Source: a virus. Taken from it: a DNA stretch of 26,654 bases. The stretch is from the IMG/VR virus record IMGVR_UViG_3300031578_000284, positions 1 through 26,654 of that record; one strand, written 5' to 3'. Each line of letters opens with the position of its first letter. The first letter of the stretch is position 1. The notes beneath the pieces are model-generated. The model searched no databases and was not told the origin of the DNA. It saw nothing but the letters and a program-made list of their open reading frames with translations. The position numbers and the translations under genes are program-made. Below are positions 15,030-24,700 of the stretch, in pieces.

Positions 15030-16135
15030 TGAACGGGGAATTTGACTACAGCGTACGCGATAGTTCTATCGTCCCCGATAGATATACTCGCGCTGTAGTA
15101 GAAAATAACGATAATGCTATACGTATTGGTATAGTTCGTGAAGAGCGTGTACTTAAAGACGGATCTACTAGATATATAGTTGAAGTTGCACGAGGTGGTC
15201 GTCAAATACCTGTATCTTGTATATTGATGGCTAGATGGGGTGGAGTTCATAATTTTGAAGAATACCGTGTGCGTCCTTGGATAAAGAATTTTCCAGCCAA
15301 TAACCTACTACCTCCTTCTGCTGGTACGTTTAATAAACGAGCTGGTGATGTCGTGATAGTAGCTTTTTTAGACGGACAATCTAGAGAAGGTGTTATCTTA
15401 GGCGGATGCCAACATCCCGCTAGAGTTCAGGACAAGAATGAGTCAACTAAGAAAGGCTCTATTGAGTATATAAATAGGTTCAACGGAATAGAAACACAAA
15501 TAAGAGCAAATGGTTCATATAAGGTTACTTTTAATGGTGCTAATCCACTCAACGAAAAAGCATTAGCACTTCCACCTCTTGGTCAAACTCCTCCAGCACC
15601 GATATATCTACCAAATCTTGCAGGTTCATTCTATGGATTTGATCCTGATGGTAGTTTCATGGTTACTGATGGTAAAGGCATGCTCATTAAATTAGAGAAA
15701 AGCCTTGTTACTGGAAATTTAATTTTAAAATCTGGAACGGCTAAAATAGAATTAAGCGGTACCCCATTCACCGGTTTCTTTAATTTAAAAGCTGATACTG
15801 TTGCGGCAGAGGCTAAAACTATATCTATGAAAGCAGCTATCAGTCATACTGTAGAATCTACGCTAGTCAGTATGAAGGGTATTAAAATGGCTATTGGCAA
15901 TGATGTATTTGAATTATTTCAAGGATTATCGGACCTTATAGATGCATTAGGTACCGTCGTAGTCACTAGTCCTGTTGGCCCATGTACACCTATATTAACA
16001 GCCCCAACTTGGCCTCAAGTTATAGCTTTACAATTAAAAATAAAAACATTAATAAGTTCACTTAGCTCTGCTGGATCAGCTAGTTTTAGTGGAAATGACT
16101 CTACTGATAGTATTGGTGATGATGTTGGAAGTTAA
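15029..16135 (+). CDS. Baseplate central spike protein (gpV / gp5-like, 368 aa)
   Basis: ATG 15029 overlaps the hub stop (TAATG), with AGGG five bases upstream. Residues about 25-130 fit the OB-fold of central spike proteins: an RIGIVREERVL strand, MARWGGVHNFEEYRVRPW, then AGDVVIVAFLDGQSREGVIL and GGCQHPA. From about residue 140 comes a repetitive strand-rich region (QIRANGSYKV, SFMVTDGKGMLIKLEK, NLILKSGTAKIELSG), expected of the triple beta-helix needle. The C-terminus has the VGPCTPILTAPTW segment and a helix. No lysozyme domain is present, unlike T4 gp5. The spike pierces the outer cell layer and sits under the hub. No clear membrane-piercing tip with HxH iron ligands was found. Confidence 0.8.
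   Translation: MNGEFDYSVRDSSIVPDRYTRAVVENNDNAIRIGIVREERVLKDGSTRYIVEVARGGRQIPVSCILMARWGGVHNFEEYRVRPWIKNFPANNLLPPSAGTFNKRAGDVVIVAFLDGQSREGVILGGCQHPARVQDKNESTKKGSIEYINRFNGIETQIRANGSYKVTFNGANPLNEKALALPPLGQTPPAPIYLPNLAGSFYGFDPDGSFMVTDGKGMLIKLEKSLVTGNLILKSGTAKIELSGTPFTGFFNLKADTVAAEAKTISMKAAISHTVESTLVSMKGIKMAIGNDVFELFQGLSDLIDALGTVVVTSPVGPCTPILTAPTWPQVIALQLKIKTLISSLSSAGSASFSGNDSTDSIGDDVGS
15045..15099 (+). repeat. Clustered inverted repeats at the start of the spike gene
   Basis: Outer arms ACTACAGCG (15045-15053) and CGCTGTAGT (15091-15099) are a perfect 9-bp inverted repeat. Inside are CGATAG (15058-15063), CTATCG (15066-15071) and CGATAG (15076-15081). The middle copy can pair with either neighbour but not both. 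The element lies in codons about 6-24 of the spike gene. Confidence 0.65.
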
Positions 16136-16145
16136 TGATTAAAGT

Positions 16146-16156
16146 TGCTATATAAT
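16146..16156 (+). promoter_or_regulatory. Putative promoter before the baseplate adaptor gene
   Basis: The gap 16136-16176 holds TGCTATATAAT, which can be read as an extended -10 (TGC-TATATA) or as TATAAT at 16151-16156. A start near 16162 leaves a leader of about 15 bases with GGAG six bases before ATG 16177. This matches the other short-leader promoters of this window. Confidence 0.4.
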
Positions 16157-16176
16157 TAGAGTAACTGGAGAATTTT

Positions 16177-17133
16177 ATGAGTGGTATACCTCTACCTGCA
16201 GCAGCAAAACAATTTATAGGTAGTTCATCTACTGCTGGTGCAGTACCTAGTAATCAAGGTGCTAATGGTGCCCCTTACACTATTGTAGAAAAAAACTGGT
16301 ATAAAGCTTTACCATACGGCTTCTCGTTCTTTAGTAGAGATGAAAAAACTGGCGATAAAGCTAAATCAACTATGTGGCTACCTATAGCCCCAAGTAATCT
16401 AAATGTAAAAACCCACTTTGCGACTAATATTATAACAACCCTATACGGTGTTGTTGAAGAGCATTCAGAAGTTAGGTATTACGATATATCTATAACTGGT
16501 ACAACTGGATATTCACCTAGATTTGTTATGCCAGAAGAACAGGGTACCACTGCAGCATCTACACAAGGTGCTGGACGTGACTCTTTTCAAGATGATAGCA
16601 GTGTAGCCAAATTAAATAAGGTATTAGGTGGGTTTCTGCCAGAAGTAACAAATACACTTAGTCAAGTTTCAGATACTATAACTGGTTTTACTGGTGGACC
16701 AACAAACAACACCGGTATACGCACTAATAAAAGTGGTTACTTTGCATTTCACCAATTGTATCAGTTCTTCCTAAAATATAAGCAAGATGCTGCTGGAGCC
16801 AATCCGGGAGCTAGTGCTGGAAGCGGTGGAGCATCTAAAAAACGACAAGTTCATCCAATACAGTTTTTAAATTATAAGGACAATATTCGATATGATTGTG
16901 TTCCAATGGATTTTACTCTTATTAAATCTAAAGAGAGTCCAATGTTATATAATTATTCAATACGTCTACGAGCATACAACTTAAGAGATGTTAATGGTTC
17001 TATAGATGAAAAAGATAATTTAAATAATAATTTAGCTAAATTAGGCATAGATGGATTAGAAGGTCAATCAGCATTTTCTAAAATGTCTGCTATAGCTGGC
17101 GATGCAGCAACATTAATTAGTGCGGTATTTTAA
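16177..17133 (+). CDS. Probable tube/baseplate adaptor protein (318 aa)
   Basis: GGAG lies six bases before ATG 16177. Two strand-rich blocks are visible: residues about 65-115 (MWLPIAPSNLNVKTHFATNI, then YYDISITGTTGYSPRF) and residues about 225-275 (HPIQFLNYKDNIRYDCVPMD, then MLYNYSIRLRAYNLRDV). They are joined by a low-complexity, serine/threonine/glycine-rich stretch. 'PxxPSN...ISGTTG' followed by a second strand block is a pattern I associate with baseplate or tube-adaptor proteins of contractile tails encoded beside LysM proteins, but I cannot name the family securely. The position between spike and gp25-like wedge supports a baseplate role. It abuts the next gene with no gap. Confidence 0.5.
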   Translation: MSGIPLPAAAKQFIGSSSTAGAVPSNQGANGAPYTIVEKNWYKALPYGFSFFSRDEKTGDKAKSTMWLPIAPSNLNVKTHFATNIITTLYGVVEEHSEVRYYDISITGTTGYSPRFVMPEEQGTTAASTQGAGRDSFQDDSSVAKLNKVLGGFLPEVTNTLSQVSDTITGFTGGPTNNTGIRTNKSGYFAFHQLYQFFLKYKQDAAGANPGASAGSGGASKKRQVHPIQFLNYKDNIRYDCVPMDFTLIKSKESPMLYNYSIRLRAYNLRDVNGSIDEKDNLNNNLAKLGIDGLEGQSAFSKMSAIAGDAATLISAVF

Positions 17134-18723
17134 ATGTCAAGAACTGTAGTAGCAGCTGGTTTCAGCAGTTTAGCAGATCTTAGTCTGTGGTATAAGACTA
17201 GATCTGGAGCTCCTGTAACTCTTGCTGAAATACCAGAAATAATAAAACTTCGTTGGGAGTATTTCCGCGATAACTGGGAATTTATCGTAAACGACCTTAA
17301 AGATAAACGATCATCATTCTCTCATCCTGATTTGCTAGATAAACAGATTGAAGATTTAACACGATTGATAACTGTACAGAAAAATAGTCAGAATCAGACA
17401 GTTAATCCATTCTCTGACAGTAGAGTAATAACACATTTTTACACTGTATGGCAGAATGTAGAAGCTTCTTCACTCCCTATAACTAAAGAAGAAAACACTT
17501 TAATATCTCGTAGAGTATTAGCTGCTCAACGTTTTATTAAAACTGATTTTATTAATATGCGAAACAATATGATTAATGCTAGAGATAGTATGGCTGATGA
17601 TGTTGGACTATCAGATAGCACATATAACACTATATTTGATAGAAGCTCTTCAGCTACTTTACGAAATGTCAATATTAAAGACATTAACAATATGCAAAAT
17701 TTCCAGCGAGCCATTAAAACAGTAGATTTTATATTAGCTAACACTGGCTCATTGAATACTGTAACTATAGATCCATTTGCTCTTGCTAGAGCTAATGCTA
17801 AAAATGATGAAATAGAGATTGTAACTGGTCGATCTGGTCGATTAGTGCGAATGTTTTTCGGTGATAGTTTGCAGGATTTAGCTTCGAGGCATTTTGGAAA
17901 TCCAGATCGTTGGATAGAAATAGCTATAGCAAATGGTCTTAAGCCACCATATGTAGATGAGATAGGTCAAGCTATTCCTGTAATAGCTAATGGTGATGAC
18001 AATCAGTTGAACTTTGGAGCCCTAGATGGTTCAGGTAACGCTAATATAAATAAACTATATATTAATCAGGTAATTTTTATACAATCGGATACAGTTAAAT
18101 TCCCTGATCAAAGATCTATCTTAAATATTAAAGAGATACCGATTTCTGGTGAAATTGTGCTAGAATTCAATGGGAATAATAATTTAGATATATATAAACT
18201 TAATGAGAATGCTCACATTAGGGTATTTAAACCTAACACTATTAATAGTAATTTCTTAGTGTTAATCCCCTCTGAAGAGCCAATATCAGCTAAGAAACCA
18301 GGTGATGTTCCGTTTTTCTTAGAGTCAGCCGCAGAAGATGAAAAGCTAGCAGGAGTAGATTTACTGTTAAATGACAATCTTGATTTGACTTTTACATCCA
18401 CTGGAGATCTACAATTAAATTTTGGACTACCTAATGCAGTTCAGGCAATGCAGATTAAAATGTTAAGTGAACAAGGACAAAGCCATAGACATCCTAATTT
18501 TGGACTACCTGTGGTTGTAGGTACTAGAACTACTGATCCAAATACAGTTAAGCAGGCACTCGTAGCAGGTATAACTAATATGGTAGAGTTAGATGAACGC
18601 TTTGACAGAATAGAAACCCTACAAGTGGGTGTTTTAAATGGAGCTGCTAGTATTAATCTAGTGGTTAGAATGGCAGGCTCTGGTACGCTAGTTCCTATAA
18701 GTTTCACGATTAACACAGGTTAA
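17134..18723 (+). CDS. LysM-like + gp25-like baseplate wedge fusion (529 aa)
   Basis: ATG 17134 follows the previous stop directly, with no clear ribosome binding site of its own, so it is probably coupled. Residues 1-220 are mainly helical and of unknown type. Residues about 227-319 look like a LysM-type segment: FFGDSLQDLASRHFGNPDRW, then EIAIANGLKPP, then LYINQVIFI. Residues about 409-529 match the gp25 / GPW wedge family: GDLQLNFGLPNAVQAMQIKM, then SHRHPNFGLP, then DERFDRIETLQV. In T4 gp25 is a separate small protein that seeds the first sheath ring, and LysM-type proteins join tube and baseplate in several contractile systems. Combining both in one chain is consistent with a core baseplate role. 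Confidence 0.75.
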   Translation: MSRTVVAAGFSSLADLSLWYKTRSGAPVTLAEIPEIIKLRWEYFRDNWEFIVNDLKDKRSSFSHPDLLDKQIEDLTRLITVQKNSQNQTVNPFSDSRVITHFYTVWQNVEASSLPITKEENTLISRRVLAAQRFIKTDFINMRNNMINARDSMADDVGLSDSTYNTIFDRSSSATLRNVNIKDINNMQNFQRAIKTVDFILANTGSLNTVTIDPFALARANAKNDEIEIVTGRSGRLVRMFFGDSLQDLASRHFGNPDRWIEIAIANGLKPPYVDEIGQAIPVIANGDDNQLNFGALDGSGNANINKLYINQVIFIQSDTVKFPDQRSILNIKEIPISGEIVLEFNGNNNLDIYKLNENAHIRVFKPNTINSNFLVLIPSEEPISAKKPGDVPFFLESAAEDEKLAGVDLLLNDNLDLTFTSTGDLQLNFGLPNAVQAMQIKMLSEQGQSHRHPNFGLPVVVGTRTTDPNTVKQALVAGITNMVELDERFDRIETLQVGVLNGAASINLVVRMAGSGTLVPISFTINTG

Positions 18724-18731
18724 GGACAGTA

Positions 18732-21700
18732 ATGGCCGTAGATATAAAAAGCTATAATGAGATACTAGGCGAAATGGTTCGTAAGGTGATTGCTGATTCA
18801 CCTGTAAACGATGTCAATACTGGATCTGTTCTATTAACCTTACTGGAAGCAGCTGCTCAAATCGACTTTGAGAATAATGCTTCTGTTCTTAATATTTTAG
18901 AATTATTAAGTATCGACGCTACTCGCAATAACGATCTAGATTCTAGAGGAGCCGACTTTGGACTCAATAGAACTCCAGCTCGTAGAGCTACTGGCTTTGT
19001 TACTATTACTGATACCAATATAACTAAAAAGTCTACCGGTTTATATCAAGTAAAATTGCCACCTATCGCTGGCTCTACACAGATCTTCGTTAATGATGCC
19101 TCAGACTGGACAACTCTATCTCTACCCGTAGGCATTCCAGTTGTCGTAGCTGGTAATCTATTCATCGGTCGTGGTACGCCGAATTTCGAAGGCCCAATTC
19201 CTTATACAACAATAACCAATAATACAACATTTTATACTATTGGTTTAGGTGTTGCACTTGAAAAAGATCATCTTATATCTGACACCGTTATAGATGGTCA
19301 GGGAACTACAGATAGATTAATTGTAGCAGGAACATCAGTACAGATACCTGCAAACAATCAGAACCCAGCAATAGAATATGAAATTCTACGAGATGCTGTT
19401 ATTCCGGCTGGCGAAGATACAGTAGGAAATGTGGATATTATTGCCACTTCTAGTGGTACTCAGAGTAATGCCGGCATAAACACAATTACAACTTTTATTA
19501 GTGATCCATTTCCCGGTGCAGCAGTGTCAAATACAACTCCGCTAACCAGTGGATTAGATGTTGAGTCTGATGACGAATATAGAGAGCGTATCAAATCATT
19601 CTCTAGTACACTAGCACGAGGTACTAAGCAAGCAATCTTGTCATCTGTCATAGGTGTATCAGATCCAGACGACGGTAAACAAGTAGTATCTGCAGTTATC
19701 ACTGAGCCACCAAGTATCGGCGATCCATCAATATTATATTTAGATGATGGGAGTGGATTTGAACCATCTTTTACTGGCCAATCAGTAGATATTTTATTGA
19801 ATGAAGCAACTGGTAATGAAGAGTTCTTACAACTTGCAAATTTTCCTCTACCTAGACCACAAACTATAAATACAGTTGAAGGTCCTTATGAGATAACTGA
19901 GCAAATGCAACTTAGAGTGTTGGTAGATGGAATAGAAGAATCTATTTTATTCACTGCATCTCAGTTTAGAAATATTGCTGCTGCAACTATATCTGAAATC
20001 ATCATTGTTATAAATGATCAAGCACAATCTTTTAGAGCAACTTTTACCGCCAATTCATCACGAATCCTATTGTTTCCTTTAAATCATGAGGCGGAAACAA
20101 TCCAAGTTTCTGCTTTAACGCCTGGTGAGGATTCTTCGCTATTTGCAAATAATGTTTTAAAGTTTCCAACAAATGAATTCTCATATATTCGTTTATATCA
20201 AAATAGAACTTTATTAAATGAACGTGAACGAGCAGCAACACTATTAACAAACTTGTTCTCAACATGGAGCATCGTTGGTAATGGTAATATTATAATTGAA
20301 GTTGATGGTACACCTCCACAAAATAGAACTTTCACAACATCTGATTTTGGCGGATCTCCATTTCCTACACTTGAAGTAGGAGATTGGGTTACTGCGTTCA
20401 ATAATAAATTTGCAGGTATTACAGCTACAGCTACCTCAAGTGGAAGAATGCAAATAGTCTCCAATAGAGAAGGCAACAGTTCTTCATTGAAGGTTATTGG
20501 TGGTTCATATTCTGATTCTATATTTGGTGATCAAAATACTGAAGTAACTGGTAGAAATTCTGATTTCCAATTAAATCGTCAAACTGGGAATGTTCGTATC
20601 CTTACCGATATTGAGTCTGGAGATTCAATAGCAGCTGGAACTGAGGATGCTAAGGGTAGTGTAACATCTGCCACTACTCCTACTGGTGTTTACAATGTTG
20701 GTACGGATTCAAATAGTCGTCCAGCAAATCTTATAGTTGTCGCTGATTCTAAAGAAGTTGTTCTCCGTGTTGGTGTTGGTATTGCAATTGGCAATACTAT
20801 TACCGTAACTGATGAAGGTAGCGATACCATGAGACTTACATCAGATTCAATATCAGCATTTAATACTGTGCTTGCCGGTGATTATCTATTTATAGCAAAT
20901 CGCGGTGCTTTAAGCCCATGGATAGATCCTGCTAATACAGGATTGTTTAAAATAATTTCTAAAGGTGAACATAGTCCAACTACACCTTCTACATTTTACA
21001 TAGAAGTTAAAAACGTTAATATAGTACCTGGTGCTCATGTAGTTGAAGCATCTGAAGATATTCAAGCTTTTAGTGCATCTTCATACCCGCAGCTTTGGAA
21101 GGGTTCTTTCTTAGTTACACCAGCTTCTGCTGCAGTACAAGACATTGTTGACTCTATAGATGAAAATCTAGTTAACGTAGATGCTAGTATATTTAAAACA
21201 AACGCAATACAAATTACGTCCAATACAGAAGAAAATGGAACTATAGCTACTGCAGCTGGTTCTGGTAATGCTCTTGCACTATTTCCACTAGCTGGCCATC
21301 AAACTGGTAATGAATCGCATATTGCTAATAGAACAGCTAATAAAGATTTTATAGCTTATTTTAAGCGTACAACTCCAACAAGCGTAGATGCTGATGGTGT
21401 TACAGGCAAAACTGTATGGTTGGACCGTGTTACATATAGTGATATAAATGGATCATTTACGGACAGTATTGAGCCTGGTGAAGATGGTGTAGATACATAT
21501 AGTGAAGAGTTGGAATCTACTGGTGTACTATTACAACCTCTTGTAGATTACAGCGATATAGTGAATTTCCTAGATGGATCGAATAAGGGACAATATAGAG
21601 CTATTCGCGATATACTTATTGGCGATAAGGTAGGAACTCAGCACGCTTTGCCTAGAACATTGATGGATGTTTCTGCAGGTGAAGAATTTAATTTAATGCG

Positions 21701-24700
21701 ACCACTTTCTATTAGTCCAGATGATAGCATTGTATTCATACTTGATCAAGATGCTGTTGCTAAAACTATAGATGTTAGAATGTCTAGAACAGGTCAAATT
21801 AATTCAGACTTTCCTCCTACTACATTATCATTCTCTGCCGATGATGCAGATAATGAACCAGGAATTACATTTGGTAATCTTCAAGTTTGGGGCAAAGCAA
21901 CAAACGGTACTGAGTTTGAGGATTATGCTGTATGGTTTCGTGCTAGAAACTGGTATGTCTCTGGAGGTGCTGGATCTGGCGGCGGTGCTCTAATGATTCG
22001 TGCTTCGGAATATGGTCCTCATGGTGAAAATATCCAGTTTCAGATAGAGTACCCAGAGACATCTGATGAAGATAATTCTATATTCCATGTAAACAATCCC
22101 GACTATTCACGTGTAACATATGTATTTGGATCTGGTCCTGAAAAACCAATAGGCGAAACATCAGGCGATACAATAGCTATTACAGATGTTTCAGGTTCAT
22201 ATCCTACATATCCAGCTGGAACGGTCTTTAGATATACATTCAATAATACTCTAGCTCTTGGTTCTGTTATTGCGGGAGATATTCTAAGTGTTCAAGCAGG
22301 ATCGGGTCTAACAGCAGCTAATTCAGGTGTATTTAGTTTATTAGCTGTTGATGATAGTTCAGATTATGTAGAACTCTATAATCCAAATGGTGCAACAACT
22401 TTTGTAGGTACTCAAGAAGTTACTCAAGTAGATACAGTTGACGATATTCTTGGTACCCCTGAAATATATTCAGTAGATGTTAACGGTCTTGGCGGTGCTG
22501 CAGTTGATGGTTTGTATTTCATAATTGAAGATACAGCTGGTACTGTAGCTATCTGGTTTGATACTGATGATAACGGTACACCAGAACCTGCTCATGGTGC
22601 TGCAAGATCAATAGAGATTAATCCAGCAGCGGCTGCAACATCTAGTACTGTAGCTACACTAATCGCTGCAGCTATAACATCTGATTCAGAATTTTCTTCT
22701 AGTTCTGGTGGTGATGTTGTAACTATAACAAATTTAAGTAATGGTAACCTTGGTGCATTAAATCTTGGTACATCTGGTTTCTTAGATAATGGTGGAACTA
22801 ACGGTTCACCAGATACGTCACTAGACGGTACCTACTTTATTCTCCAGGATCAAAATGGTAGTGTTGCTTTTTGGTATGATACTTCTGGTATTACTCCAGT
22901 ACCTCTACACGGTGCAGATCGTGCAATAGAGATCACCACTGTACTATCAGGTGATTCTGCAGCAACAGTAGCAACTAAAACAGCAGTCTTTATTGTTGCT
23001 GATGCCCAATTTGTATCTGCAACAGTTTCAACTAATGAAATAACAGTTACAGATGTTACAAATGGTGTACGACCTGCAGCTAGTGCTGGTACAACAGGTT
23101 TCACAGTTACTGAAGTTACTCCAGGTGTTGATGATATTTTTGAAACAATCATAACACCAACAGCATTCTCAATGTATTCTCTAACTGGCACAGCAGTTAC
23201 TGATATTGTTTCAAAAGTAACTGAAAGTCCGCTTCTTGTTGCTGCATTGATAGATGGTACTAGCCCAATCACACTTGCAACACGCGATGAAGTATATACA
23301 CCAGTTGGTCCTGCAGATTTCAGTGCATCACTATCATACGACCATGATCCTGATCCTATCTCTACTAAAAATGATTACATCATACTTGTTGATAGTCAGT
23401 CTTGGATTAAGGATTTCAATAATTTAGATCCACACTTTACTTTAAAACGAGATATGGTTTTACATGGTGAAGCACCTCTAGCATATAGTGTAGATACAAC
23501 ACCAAATGAAGATGGCTCTACAGGTGAATACTTTAAATTAACACCCGTAACTTTAAATAACACACTTCATCACTTTACACAAAAAGCTCTTTCACAGCTA
23601 CCTATTGTATCTGATATTAGTATCTCTAATGCTATTAGAAGAATTCAAATTAAATCTAAGTTACTTGGTTCACAAGGAGCTGTAGAGGTAGTTGGCGGAA
23701 ATGGTAATGATATTGAATATTCAATATTTGGAGAAGCACAAGTAACTCCAGGACCAGTTTCGGGCGGCAATTTCTTACAGGTTAAAACTCGTGCTCTACC
23801 TGTTGCTCTTACAACTGGTGATATTGTTGAAGTTCAAAATACAAAAAGCGTAAAAAGAAAATCTAGATTAGGTAGTTCCGATAGTATTGATGTTGTCCGT
23901 GGTGGCGGCAATGATACAGAATACAAATGGAACCATAAGGATACAGCACTTAGTAGTGTTGTTAGATTTACAATAGCAGATGTATCTGCAACATATGTAC
24001 GTCCAGCTGGCACGGTATGGCGCTGGACTCATAATGATGGCGGCTCATACTTCAATATAACTGATGATACAGTTGGCGTAATTGTAGGTGCATCTCCCAG
24101 TGATCAATTAGAAGATGATTCAGTTGATGCTCCAGCACTTGAAATAGATACGGTGGATGCTGGTACTGCATCTACTGCACAAAACTTTAGATTAACTGTA
24201 AATGCTTTACCAAATCAAGCAGATTATTATTATTTTGAAAATCAAGCGGGAACTGTTTCATTCGCAGTATGGTTTGATATTGATGCAGCAGGTACTACAC
24301 CAACTGGTGCATTGTATACTGGTGCGACCCATCAAATTGAAGTAGATATTTTATCTTCTGATACTGAAGATGCAATTGTGTCAGCCCTAGCAATTACATT
24401 ATTAGGCAATGTTGACTTCCTATCTGAATTTGGTGGCATACAGGAACAAGGTGCTAATCTTGATGATGTTGTTGAAGGCGATCTCTTGGTTGCATGGGGA
24501 ACTTTTCCTGCAACTTGGAATAGTGGTAATAAGGCAAAATTAAATGGTAGTGGTGCTGTCGCAGGTCTTCCAATAATTGCAGTTAATGCAGCCAGTCGAT
24601 GGGTTGACGTTGTTAACTCTGATGGTGTTGCTATGACTGATGAATTTATTGGTACTGGTAATGTAGATATTACTCCATCTCCTATTGTGAAATGGGATTT

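Noticed and set aside
22850-23272. 140-aa leftward reading frame
   Set aside because: It is antisense to repeat A of the giant wedge protein; its valine- and serine-rich composition mirrors the repeat.
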